This document shows positions 1 to 10,217 of a DNA stretch of 64,000 nt, one piece after another. The DNA is from Lottia gigantea (Eukaryota > Mollusca > Gastropoda > Lottiidae), in assembly GCF_000327385.1 (NCBI RefSeq), contig NW_008709716.1, forward strand, positions 1,391,297-1,455,296, read 5' to 3'. A program made the translations under genes and the position numbers. A model generated the notes under the pieces. That model made no database searches, was not told the origin of the DNA, and was given only the letters and a program-made list of their open reading frames with translations. Every line of letters starts with the position of its first letter. Within the stretch, counting starts at the first letter, position 1.

Positions 1-958
1 TAGGTTTTGCCTAATGACAACAAAACTATTCCATTTGACAATCCTTGGCAAATTCTATAAACCTGAATCTGTTGCAGTAATGAATGAATGGTAACTTTCG
101 TTGTGTCTTCTTGTTGTGCGAGACTCTTAACTTCTTCTCGGGTAGGCAATTGGGCTATTTGTCAAATGATATCAATATTATGACTTTACAGCTTTTGGGG
201 GATAATTATTATAGTTAATTACACATTAAATGCTGTATTACGACCATCAGTTTACTTGCGAAACATTTCAGATCCATATCTCACTAAGTTTTACTGTTTG
301 TGTTTGCAAAATATCACTCTAAATATGTAATTATAACCAATTTTAGCTTAAGCTGTGGTGTGCACTATTAAGATATCTTAAGAGTAGAAAAAAGAAATGA
401 ATAGGCAAGGTAATAATGTACCACCATCAGGTTTAATGATTTTAGCCTCCAATGCAATGGCAATGGCCTGTGGCTATATCAGCCTATAAGGGCCAGGTTT
501 ATTTACAAAGAGTAATTTCATCACTAAATAGAATAGACTTCTCTGGTTCCAATGACTATGTTAATTTATGTTTTTAACCTAAAATCCAATCATACAATAG
601 TTCAATTTAGGTGCATACATCAACTTACTTTGCTATGAAGAAGAAAAAGAAATCTTTACCACCTAAACAGGAAGTAGAATGAACGGGGAATAACTCGTGT
701 AAAACAAGGTTGTGAACAAAGTTAGTGAGGTAATCTGTCCAGAGTTCAGGAAGATTTTATGTTTTTTTAGACGATAATTTTCAACAAAATTTCGTATTCT
801 GACACTTACAGATTTGGTAACTTGATTAAGTAGGATAATAAGTTTTTTTTCAAATCGTATAAGGTTACTTTAAAAAGTTTTGAAGAATAGCACCTTCTCA
901 AAACGATCTGTAATTCGGATTTTATTTTACAAAACTGTAGTCTACATTACACTACTAG
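1..958. other. AT-rich sequence, nothing recognised
   Basis: No gene, clear repeat boundary or RNA gene is visible. The first ~170 bases are open in one minus-strand frame but lack convincing homology or splice signals, so they are not called. Confidence 0.4.
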
Positions 959-1699
959 AGTCGTTTTTGTCGCACGATTCGATTAGGTAGATTAGCTATT
1001 TTGTACATTTGTGAGCCTGACGTTTAGGCTAATCGGTGCATTTGTAAGACAGTTTACCTTAACTGATTAGGCTAATCGACCTAACCTTATTTTTACTATT
1101 GGTTAATTTGATCAATGTTGATATAAACATAGATGTCATTGGCTAATATTACATGTAATATACAACCTTCTTTTGTTGACGGTGAGGTCATTCAAATTGC
1201 CTTATCGCTGGTATCACATTTGTGGGCCACTGCAAATCGTACCTAATCATACTAGCAAATCGAAACCTAATCGAATCGGGTGACAAAAACGACTTAGTAC
1301 AGTGTAGATCTAGCTCTAGATCTATTAGTCCGAAACATCTGCCTCTGCTGGATATTTTGACAGTTGTCAGCTGGAGTAGAGTCAGAAGAAAAAGACCCAG
1401 TTAAATGGGGATTTTCCACACCTTCATAGATAGGTTTATTAACGGCCGTGGATATTCGCCCTCGGCCTTTTTTAAGGTTTTTTGTTTATATAGACAACAT
1501 ATAATTAGCCAATAGTATAAATTACCAATGATATCACACCTAATCAAATCGCCTAACCACCTACTGGGACGGTTAGGTCGATTAGCCTAATCAGTTTAGG
1601 TAAACTGTCTCACAAATGCACCGATTAGCCTAAATGTCCTGGCTCACATATGCACAAAATAGCTAATCTACCTAATCGAATCGTGCGACAAAAACGACT
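959..1699. mobile_element. Inverted-repeat miniature element (about 140-bp arms)
   Basis: The left arm (959-1100) starts AGTCGTTTTTGTCGCACG and is repeated as its reverse complement in the right arm (about 1557-1699). The arms align over about 140 bp with few differences. No transposase is encoded. I see no convincing target-site duplication, so the superfamily is unassigned. The right arm lies inside another repeat (1330-2024), so the two elements form a mosaic. Confidence 0.6.
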
Positions 1700-2024
1700 T
1701 TAATCAGTTTTGCAAAATGGCCTATGCTAGATCAGTTTCACCAACAAAAAAAAACTTTGATAGAACCGGAGTCATTACATAAATGGTGTAGGGAGAAAAT
1801 GATGGTATGACTGAACTACAAAAATATTCATCTTTCCAACTATACCTGGGTTTTGCTGATCCTAGGTATCTGAATTGGTTTAAAACCCCCGCAATCTACG
1901 GAAATGCTGAATGTCTCCATTTAACAGGGCTTATTATTTACGTCTCTACACCAGCTGACATCAGTTCTGACCTGTCCAAATAGGCCCTAGCTATCAGAAG
2001 CCGGTATAGATATAGATGTTTCGG
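1330..2024. mobile_element. Terminal-inverted-repeat element, copy 1
   Basis: Both ends carry CCGAAACATCTG-type inverted termini of about 65-100 bp (imperfect). The outer parts are repeated in opposite orientation at 12414-12928. The middle differs because this copy contains the right arm of the 959-1699 element. Non-coding; superfamily unknown. Confidence 0.5.
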
Positions 2025-2116
2025 TCTATAGATCTATGTTTTTATTGTGATATAGACATAGTATGTGAAACTTACAGTTACTGTAAAAGAATTTGCAGAA
2101 ACGAAATTATTGCAAC

Positions 2117-3355
2117 AAACGCCCTGCTTTGTTTTCGTTAATCGAAAAATATTCTTTTTTTTTTTTTTTTTTTTTTTGCGAATTCTTGAATGGGGCTCAC
2201 AGACGAAACTGTACATGGTATGGATATTTTTTAACTATGTCGTATCTATACTCCGCGGTCATAAGATTTTAAATGTAGAACGGCACAATTTTGAAAAACC
2301 GGACATGCGTAGTGGTGGGCCATCATGACTAACTACGGAAAGCACTGGTATGCTTATTTACGGCTCGATTTTCATAGGATTTTCTGCATTGTACTGCATA
2401 AACGTAATGTCAAACTATGGCACTTTAAATTATGCAAATTTGCTATATTGTTTGCAAGTTATAATAACAAAGCCTCTCTAGCACTGTACTAAAACGTTTG
2501 CTATGAAGTCAATCGATCAGAAATTTATATGGGAAAATATTGTAATGTTGATAAACTCAAATGTGTTTTCAGAAGTTTTGCATCATATCCAGTTTTTGCA
2601 AAAATTGCCTTCAAAGTCAGTTTTGCAACTTTTTACTTTTCACAGCTACGCCTAAAATCACATATGCATATCATTAGAAATGTTATTCAAATTAAAATGA
2701 GCGAAAAAAATTTGACCGTAAGCGTCAATCCAGCCGCCATTTTGATTAGCGTAACATTTTTTAAATTCGATATTTCTCCCTCATTTGTTATCAGATTTGC
2801 ATATTTTTGGTGTCAATAGAAACCTTAGACTTTTGACAACAATTCCTTGTGAGTCGAATTTTGAATTTTGAGCTTTCTTTTCATTCTTTAATGAAAATTT
2901 TCAAATTTGTTCAATATTTAAGGCTTTTTATCTCGTGATCTTGAAGTCTTATGACCTTGAGTTTTATATGGCTTAATGTCCTCGACAATATCTATCCGAT
3001 GGTATTTTCATTTTTTGTTTCCGACTATAACTTCCGAAGTTATGGGCGTTTGGAAATAGCGAAATTTTCTTTTAAAGAGCTCTAGCAACCATTCTATTAA
3101 TGTTATAACCATAATTTTTACAGAAACGTAATCTACGCATCGAGAGCTTTCCAGTGATATATAACATGCATACCTTACATGCAAATTCAAAACCCCATTC
3201 ACTTAACATGGGGCTATTATTGTACAATCCCTGTAAACAACCTGTCGACACTTGTTAGAACTAATTAAAATCAAAAAGTCTATGTTCATTTTAAAGAAAC
3301 CTTCCCTTATATATTTGTTTAATATGTATTATGTGCAGTTATGATATATAAATAA
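2117..3355. repeat. Dispersed block shared with the flank of the Harbinger element
   Basis: This ~1.24-kb block is repeated in the same orientation at 45968-46709, with about 90% identity by eye. The second copy lacks two internal stretches (about 2410-2830 and about 3027-3078 here). The block contains a run of about 22 T near 2155-2177. It ends with CCTTCCCTTATAT plus about 40 bp that in the second copy lie inside the Harbinger element's terminal repeat. Confidence 0.7.
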
Positions 3356-3433
3356 ACTCTAGGGTATATTGAACGCTATTATAAGGTAAGTTGAGCTTAC
3401 AGAAGCACATTAAAGGGATACCCCCACTTAATT

Positions 3434-4110
3434 TACCAACTTTCTTATTTATTATCCGATTTTCATCAAACTTGGTATGTATGTGTATAATCAAATTCTA
3501 AATTTGATGGAATAATCGATTTTGCGTAGTGCGCATGCGCATTACCAACTTTCTTATTTCTTTTCCGAATTTCTTCAAACTTGATATGTATGTGTATATT
3601 CCAATTCAAAATTGATGGATATCGACTTTGCGAAGTGCGCATGCGCATTGCCAACTTTCTTATTTATTATCCGATTTTCATCAAACTTGGTATGTTTGTG
3701 CATAATCTAATTCTAAATTTGATGGAATTATCGAATTTGCGTAGTGCGCATGCGCATTACCAACTTTCTTATTTATTATCCGATTTTCATCAAACTTGGT
3801 ATGTTTGTGTATAATCTAATTCTAAATTTGATTGAATTATCGAATTTGCGTAGTGCACATGTGCATTACCAACTTTCTTATTTATTATCCGATTTTAATC
3901 AAACTTGGTATGTATGTGTATAATCCAATTCTAAATTTGATGGAAATGTTGAATTTTGTTATGCGCATTACCGACTTACTTATCTTTTATCTGAATTTTC
4001 ACCAAACTTGGTATGTTTTTGTATAATTCAATTCTACATTTGATGGAAATATTGAATGTTTGTTGTGCGCATGCGCATTACCAACTTTCATATTTCTTAT
4101 CCGGATTTCA
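3434..4110. repeat. Tandem array, ~108-bp unit, with NRF-1-type palindromes
   Basis: Six to seven units start near 3434, 3543, 3650, 3758, 3866, 3968 and 4079. Each has an ACCAACTTTCTTATTTATTA core followed by a 'TCATCAAACTTGGTATG' segment. Units end with TGCGCATGCGCA (perfect at 3530-3541, 3636-3647, 3745-3756 and 4066-4077; degenerate at 3854-3865). That 12-mer matches the known NRF-1 consensus YGCGCAYGCGCR. The array ends about 350 bp before the B3GALT6-like coding exon. Confidence 0.85.
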
Positions 4111-4462
4111 TCAAACCTAATCTTTATTAATTGACAAATATTCTTTTATTCCTAGTAAATATACTTTAAACTCCAGGCACTTCTGGATATTTGCATTTAG
4201 AGATGTAATTGCAATAGACCATCTTCGTATGTACCTGAATGTCGTAACCCGCCCTGCATCAGTACTGTTATTAGAACAGTTCTAGTGTTTATTTGTAATC
4301 CGAAACGTCTATGAATATACCATACATTCGTTCTTTTGTGTGGTTGTAGGAAATATTGAATTGAATCAATTTGAAAAGGAATAGAATTTGAAAGTCATTG
4401 TTATCACATCTACACCTAATAACCAAGTTTTTTCTTTGTTGACTCATTGATTTTATTTTTCA
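4111..4462. other. Upstream intron or promoter region of the B3GALT6-like gene
   Basis: No gene or repeat is recognised. It ends in a good splice acceptor (TTTTATTTTTCAG at about 4451-4463), so it is probably an intron whose first 5'UTR exon I cannot locate. Confidence 0.35.
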
Positions 4463-4490
4463 GATTTAGATATAATAACAAACTCAAATT

Positions 4491-4553
4491 ATGACACAGT
4501 CAAAACGTGAAGATGAAGATGAATTCAGTCCGCGAAAGAAGATTGAACCGTAA
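4491..4553 (+). promoter_or_regulatory. Overlapping upstream ORF of the B3GALT6-like gene
   Basis: An ATG at 4491 opens a 20-codon frame that ends at a TAA at 4553, past the main start at 4513 and in another frame. If the mRNA starts upstream, this uORF would reduce initiation at the main start. This is inference from sequence only. Confidence 0.4.
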
Positions 4554-5346
4554 TGTTACTATTGTTTTAATTTGTGGAATATTTATGACATTTTTTGTTA
4601 TATTTATCTTATCTATGTGTAATGTACAAGGTCATGATCAACCCTATGTCATTGCACATGAGATGGATCATAGAAAAGGGCAAGAATTTTTGCAGAAAAA
4701 AGATCAATCAGCAACATTGATAATAATGATAATAACAGGACCAAATAATACTCGACAAAGAAACACTATAAGGGAAACTTGGCTAAGTGGTGCTAGAAAT
4801 GATTGTCTAATAAAATTTGTTATTGGTGTATCTTATTTGCCTAAAGCAATAAAAGATTCTCTGGAAAGAGAAGATTTTATCCACAAAGATCTTCTATTAT
4901 TATCAGATTACAAAGAATCATACCATTCTTTGACAGACAAAATATTAAAAAGTTTTATCTGGTTTGATCAAAATGTAGAATTTAAATATTTACTGAAAGT
5001 AGATGATGATTCTTTTGTTAGACTGGATATTTTGCTCAATGAACTCAAATCAAAACCTACCAAACGATTATACTGGGGATTTTTTGATGGCCGTGCTCAT
5101 GTGAAAAAGACAGGAAAATGGTCTGAACCAGACTGGGTTTTATGTGATCGTTATTTACCCTATGCACTTGGTGGTGGTTACGTGATATCGTATGATTTGG
5201 TACATTTTATTGTGAGTAATAAAGAATTTTTAAAGAAATATATTAGTGAAGATGTATCTGTTGGTACTTGGTTGGCATCACTAGATGTACAGCGCATTCA
5301 TGATCCAAGATTCGATACAGAGTATATGTCTCGTGGTGTAAAAAGG
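4513..5346 (+). CDS. B3GALT6: Beta-1,3-galactosyltransferase 6-like (C-terminus lost in gap)
   Basis: This is a type II Golgi glycosyltransferase of family GT31, most like galactosyltransferase II. That enzyme adds the third sugar of the glycosaminoglycan linker tetrasaccharide on proteoglycans. A short cytosolic basic tail (MKMNSVRERRLNRN) precedes one membrane anchor (about residues 15-36). GT31 motifs follow in order: RNTIRETW, a KFVIG strand, the DDD metal site in LKVDDDSFVRLD, LYWGFFDGRAHVK, YALGGGYVIS, and EDVSVGTWLA...HDPRFDTEY, which is strongly B3GALT6-like. The first ATG in frame is 4513; a GTG six bases upstream is not a eukaryotic start. An acceptor at 4463 implies an upstream 5'UTR exon. 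Reading continues into the N gap, so the last 50-60 residues expected for the family are not visible. Gene identity is confident; the orthology label is an inference from motif resemblance. Confidence 0.88.
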
Positions 5347-5396
5347 NNNNNNNNNNNNNNNNNNNNNNNNNNNNNNNNNNNNNNNNNNNNNNNNNN
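5347..5396. other. Assembly gap (50 N)
   Basis: Exactly 50 N, probably a placeholder for a gap of unknown size. It removes the C-terminal coding part of the B3GALT6-like gene. Confidence 1.
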
Positions 5397-6000
5397 ACTG
5401 AACCCCTCTAAAAATCTGATTACCCCAGAAACTTTGTATAAAACATCTATTTGTGATTGCAAAACATTTTGCATTAATTTTAAGGCATTTGTTAGAATAT
5501 TTCAAGTTTTATTGAATTATAGGGCCTACATGGATGTAATATGACAACTAGTAAGTTCACTGATAAGTATGTCATATACATGTACTCTTTTTTTTTTTTA
5601 TCAAGTTTGAGAATTTACTTAGATGTTCATTCTAATTATTTAATTCTTGGTTCATATATTGTTTGAATTGTAAATGAAAGTTTTTTTAGCATGTATTTAG
5701 CATATTGGTCTGGTGTTTTCTGTTCTTTTGTTTGTTACAAAGTTCTCATAATATATGTATGGAGCTTCCCAGAAGTTCCTCAGAGTTTTAATAATTTTCA
5801 TATTAAATATATTTATATATATTTGTATACTGCAATAAAGTTGTCAATTCTTCATGTTACTGCACATTTTGCTTTCATTCTGAGAGGAGATGGTAAGGAC
5901 AACAATTATTTTACATATAATGCTGCAAGCATATGTACAACTGATCAAGAACACATGAATGTAGATGTATTCATAAAAAAAAACTTTAAACGTTAAATTT
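5397..6000 (+). other. Probable 3' end/3'UTR of the B3GALT6-like gene
   Basis: The first ~150 bases stay open in one frame but show no resemblance to the expected GT31 C-terminus, so they are probably untranslated. A canonical AATAAA lies at 5834-5839. This gene and VAMP converge near 6000. Confidence 0.5.
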
Positions 6001-9000
6001 CTCTTTTTAAAACAGACTATTTATTCCATACATTAACATCCAATTTTACAATGTACAATAATATTATATATAATGAGATGATTCTAATGGGGACACAATT
6101 CAGGCTATTTCTAATATTAGCACTTCTTTTAGAAATCTTCATTAACACCAGAAATTAATCAAATAACTAAGTTCTTTAATGCAATTGTTATATTGGGGCT
6201 GTGGTCTACATATGACAACATTTTAAAGTTAATACTATTTTTAGGTGCTGAACTATTTAAAGGTTTTGTACCCAAACTATTAAAGTTTATCACTAAGTGC
6301 TATAACACAGCTATAATTTAACTAAGTAATGGAAATAAAATAAATATATATCTTAAATCATTTTGAACAGTTTAAATAATATTTGGACCAAAAATAGGAT
6401 TCCTTCTGTCATAGAACATTTCCAGTGAACTAATTCAGTGAAAAAAGGAACATTATGTCATCAACCTATGCAGCATCTTTACAATATCAAACTATTACAA
6501 CCTATTAGCCACCTTTCATCAATCAGAACTATTGACAGAAAGACTGTAACCATTATGTCTTAGTATTTACAGACTTTGAGTCCAGTTCTCTGATTCTGAC
6601 ATTTGCTAGCTTACAATCCAATCAAATGAATGTATTTACAAACTTCCATGATGCTATTTTAGTCAAGGTATAATCTGAAGGTCATAATAGCTTGACATTG
6701 TAAAGATGCCTATGCAGTAGTAGTATAATGCAAAAAGAAAAGTGCATTTTCAAAGCTAAAATGGTGACAACAATTTTGAAATGTTATTCAATTATCTGTT
6801 TTTGTCGTTTGTGCACCAGGTACTAGTAATATAATTCATTAACCACTTTGTGCTAACAACATTTAATGACATTTTAGTCCTACTTCTAATCATAATAAAT
6901 ATAGAAAGTGGAATGTAGAGAGCCATCATATTCCACACTTCCATTGATCTCTTCAATGGTCATAACATACACATTGTGATCAAGATGTCAATGATATATA
7001 GTCACAAAACTTTGGAATAACGATGCAGGTAGAAATAGCAGTCATGGATAAAGTCAAATTGCCATATATGAGGCAAAACTGGCAAAACATAACCAGTGAA
7101 TATTTTAGAAACCAATTGAGAACTTTGTATCAAAATTGGGATATTCAAATTACCAATAGAATACATGCACACTAGTTGGAAAGCTGCTAATTGGTTGCAA
7201 CCAAGTATGGTGAGAAAAAATACATGAGAATTTTGCTATTTTTCTTTATCACAACATAAATTGAAATACAGCTAAAAACAATTAGTAAAGACTATGGACA
7301 AGATAGCAAACCATGATGGATAAATTACTTTATGATAGATGCTTTTTTTCTGAGATTGACAGTAGAATTTTATTGAGGACACATAAAAATATTCGAAGTC
7401 AAATGAAGAAATTGACATAATGATAAATAAAGTCCACTATTTTAAATCATAAATATTATCACATATAATAGTATATTTAAAATTAACAACAAAATTTTAT
7501 TTACAAAACGAATGTACAAATGAAAATTTAGAATTAAGACATACAAACATTCTTTGATATTTAGTTACAAAGACTAAATTTATTTTTCCTAATGTTATGT
7601 TACAATGTATGGTAAGGTATTACCTTGACAGAAACCAATTGTCTTGTCCAATTAATAATTCTGATGTACAATAACTTACTTAGCCTTGCTAATAATTTAA
7701 CATAAAAGATTGTCAATGAGCATGTCTCTTTCATACTTTGTGACCTGAATACACAGTAAAACATATCAGTTATGACCTCATCAAAATCAAATCAGGAGGT
7801 AATCATGCATTCATTATGCAGTTTCAACATAATTATTGTCTAAATCATTTGATTTGATGCAATACTGTATTCTAGCATACTTAATATTTAGATTAATTTT
7901 ATATTGAAAATTGAGACAATAAAGTCAATCACAGATTTCATTGTTTCAATAACAATAACTCTTGTTCTATTTGGTAAATGGTGACAATGCATAATGTATA
8001 ACATTTTCTCAATATGTACAGTGGAGTCTTACTAAATCATCTTCACACACAAAAGCTAGCAGCCAATTGTGACACCATTCCTAACCATCTGTGATTGAAA
8101 TATTTCCTATACTGTATTCTTATTTTATAGAATAGAATCTTGTCATTGGTTTAACTTGGCATCTATTTTTTGTTTGTGATAACCATAAGTTCAAGCTATG
8201 AACACAGTAAACTGATTAATTATCATAAAAAGCCCCTATTAAATGTGAATTTTTATTTCTACTTGTCTATATAACGCTTTTCCAACTCATTTACTCTAAA
8301 CTATTCAGGTTTTCATTTCTACTCATCAACCAAAACATGTTAAGAATGGAAACAACTTTGGCTTGGTGTAAACAAAATTTGTCACTAACCAAATGTAGTT
8401 GTAATTCATGAAACAATCTAAGATACAATTGAATAAACCACAAAAGAATAAAGTTTGTTTCATGAAGTACATGCCTTTTACATCTAATCACATGTAGGTA
8501 GAATTTTCAAAAGGAGGGTTAAAAATTGTTCCTGTTGTAAATAATTTTTTCTATTAATAATAATATCTGTCCACCATATTTTCATTTATTAGATTCTACT
8601 GCCCATACTGAAAATAGAAATAAAATTACAAATGTTAAACATTTCATTCCACATTTTATATCACATTTATAATTAAATATAGTAACTTAGAAATCTATTT
8701 TAAATATTTATATTTAAACTGCTATCAATATTAGATTTGCTATCGAGTGGTAAATAATAATAATAATAATGCTTCCAAAATAATTCTTCATCTGAAACTT
8801 TCTATCATATCTATCTGATTAAAGGGATATATCAAATTTTCATCTATATACTGCTTTAGCAATTGATTATAGAGCTCAAAACAGTACATTTTGTGAAAAC
8901 CCATCACAACAGTCAGTTGAAATTCAGCTCATCAGATGGGGAAGCAGACATTTAGTCCATCATATCCCTTTAAAATATAAATTCTACTTTTAATAATGTA

Positions 9001-10191
9001 ATATTGATTATTACTGGATGGTAAAAATTTGAAATCTTTTTTCATAGATTATGTTCTATATCAATCTGCATCAATCAATTCTTGATTTAAATCAAATTGT
9101 ATATTCCCTTGACATACTGGTAAAGGTTTAATCAATTTAAATTTAGATCAAAAGATTGAGTTCTACTTTAACCTTTTCATTAATTGTAAGAATTATTTCA
9201 ATTTACTGTTATGTACTGTGTTAGAAATAGAAGGCAATGAAACAATTTAACAAAGATAACCATACAAAAAAGAATTGTGATATACCTTTTTTTTGTCTGT
9301 TATAAAATATATTTCATGCATTATTAAAACACATATTACTACACCTACTTAACATGAAGACTACAGATAATGGACCATTGCCCACTTCACATATCTATAC
9401 TCAAAACTATTCAATTTGTTAGATATTTTCTTTATAAAACGTCATAATAAGCCAATGTAGTAAATATATCAGTATTATCCATATTAAGTTCAGTCAAACT
9501 TTTAGGACCCATCACCATGACCGGATTCAACGTGATCCTTTCATCAACAATTACATAAATAATTGGCGATGAAAGAGAATTGAATGTTATTCAATTGTAA
9601 GGATTGTAAGAAATTAATATGAACTTTGGGAAACTTTTTTTTATAAGGTACCAGTTATGTTAGTGTTAGTGCTACACTTGTGCACTAATCCAACACTAAC
9701 ACAGAGTTCTGACCTCACTCAATGTAATTCAAATATAAAGAATACATGTAGATACCAAAAAAATAATAATATCTGTATTATATCAATCACTATTCAAATA
9801 AACATGCAGACATGAAAATATGTAAGCTGAGTAAAAATACATGATTAATCAACATGCATTAGAAGAAAAAATGTAGAGTTTGTAATTTACTTTCATTGAT
9901 ATTTCAAACAATAATATCTGTGGATGATTCCACTTTTATAAAGATTCTGTCAAAGAATAAGTAATACAGATATTCACCAATGTTTCAGATTTTCATATAA
10001 TTTGCATTTATCATCAATAAATTATATTTCCATAAAAATCATTTAATTATAAATATTCAATTTTCATAAATACTTATATTATTATCATAAAAAATGTTCT
10101 TGGTTTCAGTTAATCAGAATTAAAACCATGCATTATTTAAGAAAAAAATGAAATTAAGACAAAAATTGAAAAAGAGAGTGAATAACCTGAA
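6000..10191 (-). other. Probable long 3'UTR or 3' flank of VAMP
   Basis: There are no coding ORFs and few repeats over 4.2 kb. Minus-strand AATAAA signals occur at about 8250 and 6012-6017, the latter next to the B3GALT6-like 3' end. A TTAA miniature element lies at 8819-8973 and an imperfect hairpin at 9659-9700. The true polyadenylation site cannot be decided from sequence. Confidence 0.35.
8819..8973. mobile_element. TTAA-flanked miniature element
   Basis: TTAAAGGGATAT at the left and ATATCCCTTTAA at the right, 155 bp. TTAA target duplication and short inverted ends suggest a piggyBac-type non-autonomous element; related ends occur at 23290 and 28699. Confidence 0.5.
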
Positions 10192-10217
10192 TTATGTGTA
10201 TTTCTGAGTGACCCATA
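10192..10217 (-). CDS. VAMP: VAMP exon 7 (lumenal tail and stop)
   Basis: A very strong pyrimidine tract (CTCCTTCTCTCTTTCTC...) and TATTAG precede TATGGGTCACTC. With the G left by exon 6a or 6b it reads VWVTQKYT stop; squid synaptobrevin has VWAATS at the same place. Confidence 0.75.

Noticed and set aside
1-175. Open minus-strand frame reading LPTREEVKSLAQQ, faintly homeodomain-like
   Set aside because: Too short, no splice signals, no conserved WF-N-R motif, and truncated by the window edge.
2065-2328. ORF with a run of Phe
   Set aside because: Made by a long T run inside a repeat.
5397-5544. Continuation of the galactosyltransferase frame across the N gap
   Set aside because: The frame match depends on the gap being exactly 50 bases, and the sequence does not resemble the family C-terminus.
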